A DNA stretch of 51,920 bases from Bacteroidales bacterium (GCA_015489465.1 WFZS01000112.1:1-51920); one strand, 5' to 3'; positions 1-8,234 are shown, counted from the first letter of the stretch. Program-made: numbers and translations. Notes: generated from the letters alone by a model not told the origin.

Positions 1-1254
1 CCCATTGCATTCGTAACCGAGACATCCTACTTGGACGAAAATCTTGAAAGCGGTCAATACACATATTGTGTAAGCGCTGTTTATGACGAAGGCGAATCAC
101 AAAAAGTATGTGCTGATCCCGTAACAATAACACAACCCGTATTTCCGCCTCCAATGAACCTCACAGGACCTACTACCGTTGAAAACGGTGATCCCATCGA
201 CTTAACATGGGAAGCTCCCGGTTCGTCGGAAGGATGGATTAAATGGGACAGCGGTGAAAACAACAACGGTATCGGTTTGACAAACGGAGGCAGCTTTATG
301 GTTGCATCACACTGGATGCCCGAAGACCTTGCTCCTTATGCCGATGAATACATAACCAAGATACTGTTCTACAATGCTTCATCCGCAGGAACGGCAACCT
401 TTACCATTAAAGTATGGCAAGGTCCCAATGCATCTACCGAACTTGTAAGTCAGGATGTAACGGCCGATACCGAATGGAATGAAATCACTCTTGACAACCC
501 TGTACAAATAGACGCATCACAAGAATTGTGGTTCGGATATCAGGTAACACACGATGGAGGTGATTACCCGGCAGGTGTTGACGAAGGTCCTGCAATTCAA
601 GGTAAAGGTGATATGATTACTCTTGACGGAAGTTCATGGAGTTCATTGTACGAATTAACGGGAGGCTCACTTGATGCAAACTGGAATGTTGAAGCATATG
701 TTGTACCGAGTACAAACAGTCCTTCAGCCACACCTTTGGTTAAATCAACCATTGAAAATCCTGCTGAAGCTGTATTTACAATGGTACCGACCAAACCTGC
801 AACTCCTGTATATGAAGCTTCCGCATCCAAAGGACCCGACAGCTACAATGTATATCGCGACGGTACATTAATCGGTAACACAACCGAAACAACTTACAGT
901 GATACCGATTATCCGGGAGAAGGACAATACAGCTACTATGTAACTGCCGTTTATCCTGACGGAGAATCGGAACCTTCAAATACTGTTACAGTTGATGTTA
1001 TTACGGGAGTTGATGAAAATGCAGTATCGGGACTTAACATTTATCCTAACCCTGCACAAGACCACTTGAACATAACAGCCGATGATATCATCAACAATGT
1101 TCTTGTTTACAACTTTGCAGGACAGGTAGTTGTTAACGATAATGTTAAAACCAAAAATTACACGCTTAACGTTTCAAATATGAACCCGGGTGTGTATATG
1201 GTTAAGATTTCTACCGAAAAAGGTAGTGTTACTCACCGTATAGTTGTTAAATAA
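1..1254 (+). CDS. C-terminal part of a secreted T9SS cargo protein (5' end outside window)
   Basis: The frame is open from base 1 with no convincing start, so this is the 3' part of a longer gene. What is visible is fibronectin-III/adhesin-like modules: one ends near VTITQP, a second carries a jelly-roll-like stretch (about 60-220 of the visible part), a third repeats the YSYYVTAVYPDGES pattern. The last 75 residues (from about ISGLNIYPNPAQ to THRIVVK) are a typical type A sorting domain of the type IX secretion system: YPNP motif, a V-Y-N-F-A-G-Q strand, and a PGVYMVKI end. By family knowledge this domain drives export across the outer membrane and is then cleaved. The module style resembles the adhesin part of gingipain-like peptidases, but the catalytic part, if any, lies upstream and cannot be judged. 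Confidence 0.85.
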   Translation, partial: PIAFVTETSYLDENLESGQYTYCVSAVYDEGESQKVCADPVTITQPVFPPPMNLTGPTTVENGDPIDLTWEAPGSSEGWIKWDSGENNNGIGLTNGGSFMVASHWMPEDLAPYADEYITKILFYNASSAGTATFTIKVWQGPNASTELVSQDVTADTEWNEITLDNPVQIDASQELWFGYQVTHDGGDYPAGVDEGPAIQGKGDMITLDGSSWSSLYELTGGSLDANWNVEAYVVPSTNSPSATPLVKSTIENPAEAVFTMVPTKPATPVYEASASKGPDSYNVYRDGTLIGNTTETTYSDTDYPGEGQYSYYVTAVYPDGESEPSNTVTVDVITGVDENAVSGLNIYPNPAQDHLNITADDIINNVLVYNFAGQVVVNDNVKTKNYTLNVSNMNPGVYMVKISTEKGSVTHRIVVK

Positions 1255-1270
1255 CACAAACCTTATAAAC

Positions 1271-1307
1271 ACAAAAAACGGGGTGCCGGAAGCATCCCGT
1301 TTTTTGT
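1271..1307. terminator. Bidirectional intrinsic terminator
   Basis: A 16-bp stem (1271-1286 with 1292-1307, one G-T pair) with a 5-base loop CGGAA. It is flanked by an A-run on the left and a T-run on the right, so it can end both the T9SS cargo gene (+) and miaA (-), which converge here. Confidence 0.9.
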
Positions 1308-1325
1308 TTATCTTTTTAAATATTT

Positions 1326-2237
1326 TTACCTGATTATTTTTAAAGCGGCTCCCAACTTCTCTTCCAATGTAAGATTTCCGTCAATCCAGTAAATTTTAGT
1401 TCCTTTTTTCTCCATCCTTCTGAACCAGGTAACTTGTCTTTTGGCAAATTGATGTATAGCAGTATTAAGTTTTGTAAACATCTCGTTATAATCTATCTCT
1501 CCCGTAACATACATTGTCACCCATTTATATTCCAAACCGTAAAATTTCAATTGTTCCGGCGACAACCCGCTATCAAGCAACGTTTTTACCTCCTCAATCA
1601 TACCGCCGTTTTCGAGTCGCTCGGCAAGTCTGGCGGTTATTCTTTGCCTGAGTTCTTGCCTGTCAAAATGAATTCCTATATTAACAGCATCTATTTTAGG
1701 TAAATCTACTACTTTATCCGGGTTTCTTTTTTCATAATCCCTTATTTCAATGGCACGAATCAACCTTTTACGTTCAATTAAATCCGTCGTATTGTGCAAC
1801 GGCCCGTACGACCTCAACTTTTCCCTAAGCTCGTCGTCACTCGATTTTTCAAGGCTTTTTCGCAAAAACTCATCTTCGGGGACTATTGAAAGATTGTATC
1901 TATTAAGTACGGAATCAATATACATACCGCTGCCACCGCATAAAACGGGAATTTTGTCCCTTGAAACAATATCATTGAAAACTTTACTGAAATCACGTTG
2001 ATACTCAAAAATGTTATATTCATAGCCCGGCTCAACAATATCTATCAAATGATATGGAACTTTTATTCCGTTATACTCATAATCTTGCAAATCTTTTCCC
2101 GTGCCGATATCCATTCCTTTATACACTTGCCTTGAATCGGCACTTATTATCTCCCCTCCTATCATTGCCGAAAGTGCTACTGCCAGTTTTGTTTTTCCCG
2201 TTGCGGTAGGACCTATTACAGTAATTAAATTTTTCAT
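1326..2237 (-). CDS. miaA: tRNA dimethylallyltransferase MiaA
   Basis: MiaA transfers a dimethylallyl group to N6 of adenosine 37 in tRNAs reading UNN codons, the first step of ms2i6A formation. The P-loop GPTATGKT is at residues 9-16, the catalytic ISADSRQVY segment at 32-39, and the CGGSGMYIDS stretch and the conserved C-terminal QFAKRQVTWFRR motif are present. The 303-aa length is normal. I start at the ATG at 2237 (MKNLITVIGPT), because the only longer reading needs a TTG at 2243. The gene is divergent from ruvX and converges with the T9SS gene over a shared terminator. Confidence 0.96.
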   Translation of the reverse strand: MKNLITVIGPTATGKTKLAVALSAMIGGEIISADSRQVYKGMDIGTGKDLQDYEYNGIKVPYHLIDIVEPGYEYNIFEYQRDFSKVFNDIVSRDKIPVLCGGSGMYIDSVLNRYNLSIVPEDEFLRKSLEKSSDDELREKLRSYGPLHNTTDLIERKRLIRAIEIRDYEKRNPDKVVDLPKIDAVNIGIHFDRQELRQRITARLAERLENGGMIEEVKTLLDSGLSPEQLKFYGLEYKWVTMYVTGEIDYNEMFTKLNTAIHQFAKRQVTWFRRMEKKGTKIYWIDGNLTLEEKLGAALKIIR

Positions 2238-2247
2238 AATCAATAAG

Positions 2248-2255
2248 CAAAATTA
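2248..2255 (-). promoter_or_regulatory. -7 promoter element of miaA (TAATTTTG)
   Basis: On the minus strand the site reads TAATTTTG, a match to the Bacteroidota -7 consensus TAnnTTTG, 10 bases upstream of the miaA ATG. Only 3 bp separate it from the divergent ruvX element. Confidence 0.6.
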
Positions 2256-2258
2256 GAT

Positions 2259-2266
2259 TATTTTTG
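2259..2266 (+). promoter_or_regulatory. -7 promoter element of ruvX (TATTTTTG)
   Basis: TATTTTTG matches TAnnTTTG and lies 17 bases before the ruvX ATG, giving a leader of roughly a dozen bases. Its -33 region would fall on the start of miaA. Confidence 0.65.
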
Positions 2267-2283
2267 CACTCTTATAAGCACTT

Positions 2284-2703
2284 ATGGCAAGAATTTTAGC
2301 AATAGATTACGGACAAAAAAGAGCCGGGCTGGCTGTTACGGACGAAATGCAGATAATAGCCACGGGACTTACCACGGTTCACGTGAAAGATATTTTCAAC
2401 TTTTTGAAAGATTATCTTTCGAAAGAAAATGTGGAAACGATTGTTGTGGGAGAACCCAAAGACATGAAAAACCGTCCGTCCGATTCTGCCAGGTTTATCG
2501 AACCTTTCGTTAAAAAACTGAAAAAAACGTTTCCCGGTGTTAAAGTAGAACGTTTTGACGAACGCTTCACCTCCGTAATGGCACAAAATACCATACTGGA
2601 AAGTGGTGTCAACAAAAAAAAGCGCCGTGACAAAGCACTCGTCGATACCGTAAGTGCAACTCTAATATTACAATCGTATATGAATTCATTATCAAGATTT
2701 TAA
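2284..2703 (+). CDS. ruvX: RuvX/YqgF family pre-16S rRNA nuclease
   Basis: RNase H-fold enzyme of the YqgF family, implicated in 5' maturation of 16S rRNA and earlier proposed as a Holliday junction resolvase. The first strand carries the acidic residue in ILAIDYG (Asp8), followed by VVGEPKDM and RFDERFTSVMA, and the C-terminal acidic residue in DTVSATLILQSY. The 139-aa length is normal. It is first in a cluster with def (3 bases downstream) and a lipoprotein; def next to an RNA maturation gene fits a translation-related transcript. Confidence 0.95.
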   Translation: MARILAIDYGQKRAGLAVTDEMQIIATGLTTVHVKDIFNFLKDYLSKENVETIVVGEPKDMKNRPSDSARFIEPFVKKLKKTFPGVKVERFDERFTSVMAQNTILESGVNKKKRRDKALVDTVSATLILQSYMNSLSRF

Positions 2704-2706
2704 AAA

Positions 2707-3279
2707 ATGATGTTACCGATAACAGCATACGGACACCCTACTTTAAAGAAAAAAGGAGAAGAGATAACCAAAGACTATCCGGATTTGGAAAAACTTATCT
2801 ATGATATGTTCGAAACAATGTACCATTCCAAAGGAGTGGGTCTTGCAGCTCAACAAATAAACAGAGCCATAAGATTATTCGTTATAGATGCCACTCCCTA
2901 TGCCGACCAGGATAAAGATTGCGAAAACTTCAAAAAAGTATTTATAAATGCAAAAATAACCGGTGAAGAAGGTGAGGAATGGGAATTTGAAGAAGGATGT
3001 CTGAGCGTACCCGGAATCAATGAATACGTAAAAAGAAAACCCGTTATCTATATCAGTTATTACGATGAAGATTGGAATTACCACGAAAACGAAAAATACG
3101 ACGGTATAATAGCAAGAATAATTCAGCATGAATACGACCATACGGAAGGAATTGTTTTTGTGGAAAGGTTACCAAACATTAAAAAAGTATTGTTAAAAAG
3201 AAAGTTAAGCGATATTTCAAACGGAAAAGTTAACCCCGGATATAAAATGATTTTTCCGAGAAAGAAAAACAGAAAATAA
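2707..3279 (+). CDS. def: Peptide deformylase
   Basis: Removes the formyl group from the N-terminal methionine of new proteins. All three family motifs are present: GVGLAAQQ (43-50), EEGCLSVP with the metal ligand Cys98, and HEYDH with ligands His141 and His145 around the catalytic Glu142. The 190-aa length is typical. The start is at either of two adjacent ATGs (2707 or 2710); the first is annotated. It follows ruvX by 3 bases and is probably cotranscribed. The C-terminus is lysine/arginine-rich. Confidence 0.97.
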   Translation: MMLPITAYGHPTLKKKGEEITKDYPDLEKLIYDMFETMYHSKGVGLAAQQINRAIRLFVIDATPYADQDKDCENFKKVFINAKITGEEGEEWEFEEGCLSVPGINEYVKRKPVIYISYYDEDWNYHENEKYDGIIARIIQHEYDHTEGIVFVERLPNIKKVLLKRKLSDISNGKVNPGYKMIFPRKKNRK

Positions 3280-3315
3280 GAGATATTATAAAAAACACAT
3301 TAACCTGTACACGCC

Positions 3316-3852
3316 ATGAAGAAGTTATTGACAGCATTTGTTTTCCTGGCATTTTTTACCGTATCGTGTAACAACACCGATACAAAAAAAGACACGACAA
3401 AACTTGACAAACAGGCATTGGGTCAACTGATTAAAAATTTCGAAAAAGAAGTTTTTAATGTCCCTCCCGACAAGTTAAGCAAGGAAAAAACGGTAAAACT
3501 TGCGGACTATTACGTTGAATATGCAAAATATAAAGATTCATTGGCACCTGAGTATCTTTACAAGGCTTCCGGAATATATATGAATACGGGTAATCCTGAA
3601 AAAGCAGCAGAACTTCTAAACCGTTTAATAAAAGAATATCCGGATTTTGACAAAACAGAAAATTGTTATTTTCTAAGAGCTTTTGTTTACGATGACAAGT
3701 TGAAAGATTACGACAAAGCCAAAGAATATTACGAAATATATCTCAAAAAATATCCCAAAGGCGAATTTGCCGACGATGCTAAAATTTTAAAAGAAAATTT
3801 GGGCAAATCCACCGAAGAGATTTTCAAAGAACTTCAAAAAAAGAAAAAATAA
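3316..3852 (+). CDS. TPR-type lipoprotein
   Basis: The signal peptide ends in a lipobox (FFTVSC, lipidated Cys18), so this is a lipoprotein. Residues about 55-160 form tetratricopeptide-like helices, including YLYKASGIYMNTGNPEKAAELLNR and DYDKAKEYYEIYLKKYP. The size and layout recall BamD/YbgF-type TPR lipoproteins, but at 178 aa it is shorter and no specific family can be named. It lies 36 bases after def and may share its transcript. Confidence 0.8.
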   Translation: MKKLLTAFVFLAFFTVSCNNTDTKKDTTKLDKQALGQLIKNFEKEVFNVPPDKLSKEKTVKLADYYVEYAKYKDSLAPEYLYKASGIYMNTGNPEKAAELLNRLIKEYPDFDKTENCYFLRAFVYDDKLKDYDKAKEYYEIYLKKYPKGEFADDAKILKENLGKSTEEIFKELQKKKK

Positions 3853-3984
3853 AGCATAAATATTTCTCAAGCTCCAAAACCAAGTTATTTTCATAAAACG
3901 GAAATACTTTAGTTTTTTAACCTCCTTTTATTCGTTTGGAATATATTTTGCAATGGTTTATAGCAAGCGTAAAATATTGAAATG

Positions 3985-3992
3985 AAAGGAGG
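3985..3992 (+). promoter_or_regulatory. Strong Shine-Dalgarno site before AMMECR1 gene
   Basis: AAAGGAGG, fully complementary to the usual anti-SD core CCUCC, with 9 bases to the ATG at 4002. This is unusual here, since nearly all other genes in the window have no recognisable SD. Confidence 0.85.
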
Positions 3993-4001
3993 AAAACTGA
4001 A

Positions 4002-4559
4002 ATGTTGTCAAAACTTGAAAAAGTTATAATTGACATCGCAAAAAAAGCCATATTAGAAAAGTTTACAGGTAAAAAACTTATAGATAAAGAGGAGTTGATA
4101 CAAAAATATCCGGAACTTAAAGAACCGGGAGCCGTTTTTGTCACTTTGAATAAAAATAATAACTTAAGGGGTTGCATCGGCAGTATCGAGGCACACCGTC
4201 CGCTTATTGACGACATTATCCATAATGCCAGGGCAGCGGCTTTCGGTGATCCGAGATTTAACAATGTACAGCCCGATGAATGGCCCGAGATAACCGTTGA
4301 AGTTTCAATACTTTCAAAACCTGAATATGTGGAAAACGAATCCGTTGAAGACCTTAAAAAGAAACTGGTTCCTTTTAAAGACGGAGTAATCCTTGTAAAA
4401 GGCTTCAACAGGGCGGTATTTTTACCTCAGGTGTGGGAACAGTTACCCGATTTTTTTATGTTCTTTAAACACCTTTGTAGAAAAGCCGGATTGGAAGACG
4501 ATTGCATTTGGTCGCATCCCGACATTTACCGTTTCAGGGTAAAAATTATTGAAGAATAA
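4002..4559 (+). CDS. amrA: AmmeMemoRadiSam system protein A (AMMECR1 domain)
   Basis: AMMECR1-family protein, whose biochemical role is unknown. The family signature LRGCIGSIEAH and the AAAFGDPRF motif are present, and nearly the whole 185 aa is the domain. It is the first gene of a compact cassette: a radical SAM enzyme follows with its start 16 bases past this stop, then a Memo protein. This three-part set recurs in many bacteria and archaea and is named for its parts in protein-family databases; human AMMECR1 and MEMO1 are distant homologues. The start at 4002 is fixed by the SD site. The symbol follows the system name and is only a convenience. Confidence 0.92.
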   Translation: MLSKLEKVIIDIAKKAILEKFTGKKLIDKEELIQKYPELKEPGAVFVTLNKNNNLRGCIGSIEAHRPLIDDIIHNARAAAFGDPRFNNVQPDEWPEITVEVSILSKPEYVENESVEDLKKKLVPFKDGVILVKGFNRAVFLPQVWEQLPDFFMFFKHLCRKAGLEDDCIWSHPDIYRFRVKIIEE

Positions 4560-4565
4560 AGGAGG
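4558..4565 (+). promoter_or_regulatory. Strong Shine-Dalgarno site before radical SAM gene
   Basis: AAAGGAGG overlapping the stop codon of the AMMECR1 gene, 10 bases before the ATG at 4576. It sets the start: a TTG at 4549 would precede the SD, and a GTG at 4570 would be too close. Confidence 0.85.
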
Positions 4566-4575
4566 AAAAGTGATT

Positions 4576-5562
4576 ATGAAATTTTACAAAAAAACGGAAA
4601 AAGGAATACAATGTTTATTGTGCAGGCACTATTGTAACCTGAAAGAAGGTCAAACGGGAATTTGCGGTGTTAATAAAAACGAAAACGGAAAACTGAAAAA
4701 CCTTGTTTACGGTAAATTGGCTGCCATAAACATCGACCCCATAGAGAAAAAGCCTTTGTATCATTTTTTGCCGGGTACAACGGCACTATCCATCGGAACA
4801 GTGGGATGCAACCTTCAATGTCCATTTTGTCAAAATTGGCAGATATCACAAACAAACGACATATCATTCTCAAAAGAAGCTACTCCTGAACAATTGGTTT
4901 CGTTGGCTTTGAAAAATAATTGCAAAACAATAGCATATACATACAACGAACCGACGGTTTTTTATCCTTTTGCAAAAGATACAGCGGTAGTGGCAAAAGA
5001 ATACGGTATTAAAAACATCTTTGTATCCAACGGTATGGAGTCACCCGAAGTTCTAGATGACATGAAAGGAATTATAGATGCGTTTAACATCGACCTCAAA
5101 AGTTTTAACCCGGATTATTACAAACGCACGTTAAAAGGAAAACTTGAATATGTAACCGAAACCTTGAAAATTATCAGGAAAAACGGTTTTTGGCTCGAAG
5201 TAACGACGCTTGTGGTCCCGGGAGAAAATGACTCTACTGAAGAACTTTCGGAAATTGCAGGTTTTATTTCCAAGGAGTTGGGCAACTTTACACCCTGGCA
5301 TATCTCCGCATTTTATCCGACATATAAAATGACAAACAAAAGCCGAACAAGTTTCGAGTTATTACAAAAAGCTCATGATATAGGTAAAAAAGCGGGGCTT
5401 AAATATATTTACAAAGGAAACGTTGCCGAACCCGGTATAACGTATTGTAAAAACTGCGGTAAAGAGCTAATCGTAAGAAACGGATATATCGTTACCAAAT
5501 ATTTAATAGAAGAAGGAAAATGTCCTTATTGCGGAACTAAAATCGAAGGAGTATGGAAATAA
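4576..5562 (+). CDS. amrS: AmmeMemoRadiSam system radical SAM enzyme
   Basis: Radical SAM protein of 328 aa. The [4Fe-4S] motif CxxxCxxC is at Cys78, Cys82 and Cys85 (GCNLQCPFC). Two further cysteine clusters flank the barrel: Cys13, Cys16, Cys20 and Cys30 at the N-terminus, and a zinc-ribbon-like CxxC...CxxC (291/294 and 316/319) at the C-terminus. The family resembles pyruvate-formate-lyase activases, but the substrate is unknown. The gene sits between the AMMECR1 and Memo genes, and its stop overlaps the Memo ATG at 5562 by one base, suggesting coupled translation. Confidence 0.93.
   Translation: MKFYKKTEKGIQCLLCRHYCNLKEGQTGICGVNKNENGKLKNLVYGKLAAINIDPIEKKPLYHFLPGTTALSIGTVGCNLQCPFCQNWQISQTNDISFSKEATPEQLVSLALKNNCKTIAYTYNEPTVFYPFAKDTAVVAKEYGIKNIFVSNGMESPEVLDDMKGIIDAFNIDLKSFNPDYYKRTLKGKLEYVTETLKIIRKNGFWLEVTTLVVPGENDSTEELSEIAGFISKELGNFTPWHISAFYPTYKMTNKSRTSFELLQKAHDIGKKAGLKYIYKGNVAEPGITYCKNCGKELIVRNGYIVTKYLIEEGKCPYCGTKIEGVWK
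5546..5551 (+). promoter_or_regulatory. Shine-Dalgarno site before Memo gene
   Basis: AAGGAG ten bases before the ATG at 5562, inside the end of the radical SAM gene. This spacing matches the other two genes of the cassette and argues against the ATG at 5553, which would be one base away. Confidence 0.75.
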
Positions 5563-6362
5563 TGGAAAAAATAAGAAAAGCGGGAAACAGAGGCGCATTT
5601 TATCCTCACGAATGTGCCGGTATAGAAAAATATATAAATATCTTCAACAAAAATGTAGATAAAGTACTTGAAGGAAAAGAAGGGATAAAACCCGTAGCGA
5701 TAATTTCGCCTCATGCAGGCTATGTTTACAGCGGTTTTACGGCAAATGCAGCACATAAGTTGTTATCCAACTCAAAACCGGAAACCGTTGTTGTAATAGG
5801 TCCGAGTCACTATGTATATTTTGAAGGAGTTAGTATTGCCCGTACCCGGTATTACGAAACCCCCTGTGGCAACTTGGAAACCGACTTGATATTGGCTGAG
5901 GAGCTTATTAATGAATTTAGTTTGGGATATTCCGGATATGCCCATTTTAAAGAGCACAGTACCGAAACACAGATGCCGTTTATAGCGCACTACAATCCGC
6001 AAGCTAAAATAATCGAACTTATTTACGGAAAAACAAATTATTATGAAGTTGCAGGAATTATCAACTTCCTTTTGTCAAAAAAAGATGTCGCCATAGTAAT
6101 AAGTAGCGATTTGAGTCATTTTTACCCGCTTTCAACGGCAGAGAAACTGGACTCAGTTTGTATAGAAGCCGTTGCAAAAAAAGACCTCAACATTTTACAT
6201 TCGGGTTGTGAAGCCTGCGGTATTACAGGTATTGAGGCAATGATATCCGCAGCTTTATCAAATAACCTGAAAAGTACTATTATCGACTACAGAACTAGTG
6301 CCGATGCTTCAGGAGACACTTCACGTGTAGTTGGATATTTGAGCGCTGCATTTTACTCCTAA
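5562..6362 (+). CDS. amrB: AmmeMemoRadiSam system protein B (Memo family)
   Basis: Memo-family protein with the LigB (class III extradiol dioxygenase) fold. The three residues that bind metal in the family are recognisable: His51 (SPHAGY), His83 (GPSH) and Cys219 (CEACGI), almost the same spacing as His49, His81 and Cys244 of human MEMO1. The STETQMPF and SSDLSHF motifs are also present. The length is 266 aa from the SD-supported start. The activity is unsettled; metal binding and redox roles have been proposed for the human protein. It is the last gene of the cassette, 100 bases before the next gene and its own promoter. Confidence 0.92.
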   Translation: MEKIRKAGNRGAFYPHECAGIEKYINIFNKNVDKVLEGKEGIKPVAIISPHAGYVYSGFTANAAHKLLSNSKPETVVVIGPSHYVYFEGVSIARTRYYETPCGNLETDLILAEELINEFSLGYSGYAHFKEHSTETQMPFIAHYNPQAKIIELIYGKTNYYEVAGIINFLLSKKDVAIVISSDLSHFYPLSTAEKLDSVCIEAVAKKDLNILHSGCEACGITGIEAMISAALSNNLKSTIIDYRTSADASGDTSRVVGYLSAAFYS

Positions 6363-6426
6363 CCTAAATAATTTCGGAAATAAGAACATTTATTTTTCAG
6401 CAACTGTAATTTACAGCGTTAAATTT

Positions 6427-6434
6427 TACTTTTG
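6427..6434 (+). promoter_or_regulatory. -7 promoter element (TACTTTTG)
   Basis: TAnnTTTG match 28 bases before the ATG of the TPR lipoprotein gene, in the gap after the Memo gene. No clear -33 TTG is visible. Confidence 0.55.
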
Positions 6435-6462
6435 CAAACAAATTTAAAAATCATAATAAAGA

Positions 6463-7371
6463 ATGAGAAAGAACATCACTTCAACGGCATTTACAATTAT
6501 AGCTCTTTTTGTTGTCGTTTCAATAACATCCTGTTCAACGGGTAAAAAACTTACATCCGACAAACAAAATGCCGACAAAATGTTTAACGAAGGAAATTAC
6601 GGCGAGGCACTTAAATATTATGAAGAAATAATCAAAGATTACGAATCAAAAGGCAAACAACAAGAATGTCCGGCTTATTCAAAAGCGGGTATTGCAGCTT
6701 ACAAATCGGGAAATGCGGAAAAAGCCGTTCAATATCTTAACAGTGCTGTGAATTCAAATTTTAATACCCCCGAAACACTGTTAACCCTTGCCGATATTTA
6801 TCATAAGGAAGACAACCTTTCAAAAGAACTTTTGACGTTGGAAGAATTGGTTAAAAAATTTCCCGAAGCAAAAAATTCGACCGAGGTAAAAAAAAGACTT
6901 TTCAAACTGTATGTTGAAAGCGAAAACTTTGATAAAGCTTTAAAGCTTTGGCCGGAGATAAGCACCACATCGGAAAATAATACCGAATTATTAACAGAAT
7001 ATTTTATAGTATTAACGGGAGCAGGAAAAAACAAAGAAGCTTCCGTATTGGCAAAAAAGATATTAAAGCTTGATCCGGACAATGTTACCGTACTTGAATG
7101 GCAAGCCAAAAGATATTATACAAGGGCTGAAAAATTGTACGGAAAAGAGATGAAGGCCTATCAAAAGAACCGCACAAACGCTCAATACAACAAACTTATC
7201 GATGCTCTCGACATAGTTAGTAAAGACTTTAACAAATCGCTTAAGATATTTGAAAAGCTTTATAAAATGAGCCCTAAAAAAGAATATGCAAAATACCTGT
7301 ATTACATTAACGACAGGTTAGACAACAAACAAAAAGCTAAATATTATAAATTGAAAGCGGGAATAAAATAG
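6463..7371 (+). CDS. TPR-repeat lipoprotein
   Basis: Lipoprotein signal with lipobox SITSC (lipidated Cys24). It is followed by at least five TPR-like helical pairs, for example ADKMFNEGNYGEALKYYEEI, KAGIAAYKSGNAEKAVQYL and KKILKLDPDNVTVLEWQAKRYY. It is probably a periplasm-facing scaffold. Lysine-rich, 302 aa; no specific family can be named. The nuclease gene downstream begins 5 bases after its stop. Confidence 0.8.
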   Translation: MRKNITSTAFTIIALFVVVSITSCSTGKKLTSDKQNADKMFNEGNYGEALKYYEEIIKDYESKGKQQECPAYSKAGIAAYKSGNAEKAVQYLNSAVNSNFNTPETLLTLADIYHKEDNLSKELLTLEELVKKFPEAKNSTEVKKRLFKLYVESENFDKALKLWPEISTTSENNTELLTEYFIVLTGAGKNKEASVLAKKILKLDPDNVTVLEWQAKRYYTRAEKLYGKEMKAYQKNRTNAQYNKLIDALDIVSKDFNKSLKIFEKLYKMSPKKEYAKYLYYINDRLDNKQKAKYYKLKAGIK

Positions 7372-7376
7372 AAATT

Positions 7377-8159
7377 TTGGAAAAACATATTTTATCAAAA
7401 TCAACTTTTATCAGAGGCGTACAATGTCTTAAATCGTTATATCTTCATAACAAAAGACCTTATTTACGCGACAAACTAAGTCCAGAACAACTGGCCAAAT
7501 TCCGCAGGGGAACGAAACTCGGGATAATTGCTCAAAGGTTATTTCCGGGAGGAATAGACCTTCGTCCCCGCTCTTACAGACAATATGCTCAAAAGCTGGA
7601 ACAAACCCGTAATTACATTGAAAGTGATAACGAAAATATCATACTTTATGAAGCCGGATTTCAATACGACGGGTTACTTTCTTTTATTGACGTTTTGGTA
7701 AAAGACAGAAACGGGTGGACGGCTTACGAGGTAAAAAGTTCTACAAAAATCAGTGAAACATTTCTAATTGATGCGGCTTTTCAGTACTATGTTATAACAA
7801 ATTCCGGTTTACAACTTAACGACTTCCAAATAATATACGTTAACGAAAATTACAAATACAACGGAAACGAGGATGTAAACCTGAACGACATTTTTATCAA
7901 AAAAAGTGTTTTGGATGAAGTGTTAAAAAGACAAAAATTTATTACCGACAAGGTTGAAGAGGAAAAGAAAGTATTTGAATTGGAAAAGTCGCCGCAAATA
8001 GAACCCGGAGAACACTGCACAAACCCTTATCCTTGCGATTTTATCGGTCACTGCTGGAAAAAGATTCCGAAAGAAAAATGGCCTGAAATCGAGTATAAAG
8101 ATGAAAGTTTTTACGACTTTGTCGATGATATTTTAAATATCGCCGGTGGCAAACGGTAA
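7377..8159 (+). CDS. PD-(D/E)XK nuclease, RecB/Cas4-like with Fe-S cysteines
   Basis: The nuclease core is visible as Glu92, Asp105 (SFIDVL) and the E-x-K pair Glu118/Lys120 (AYEVKSST). Four cysteines in the Fe-S arrangement of Cas4/AddB-type nucleases are present: Cys17 (QCLKS) and Cys214, Cys220, Cys226 near the C-terminus. The N-terminus resembles DUF2779 proteins (LSKSTFIRGVQCLKSLYL), which are usually about twice as long and carry a second domain; only the nuclease half is here. There is no Met anywhere in the 260 residues and no in-frame ATG upstream before a stop, so TTG at 7377 is the likely start. No cas genes are nearby. Confidence 0.8.
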   Translation: MEKHILSKSTFIRGVQCLKSLYLHNKRPYLRDKLSPEQLAKFRRGTKLGIIAQRLFPGGIDLRPRSYRQYAQKLEQTRNYIESDNENIILYEAGFQYDGLLSFIDVLVKDRNGWTAYEVKSSTKISETFLIDAAFQYYVITNSGLQLNDFQIIYVNENYKYNGNEDVNLNDIFIKKSVLDEVLKRQKFITDKVEEEKKVFELEKSPQIEPGEHCTNPYPCDFIGHCWKKIPKEKWPEIEYKDESFYDFVDDILNIAGGKR

Positions 8160-8234
8160 ATCACTATAAATACGGAAATTAAACCGTCGTTAATTTTTTT
8201 TATTAACAATTACCGTAAATTAAGTTTCTATAAT

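Noticed and set aside
3917-4408. A 163-codon open frame on the minus strand
   Set aside because: Antisense to the AMMECR1 gene, Ser/Phe-rich, no domain.
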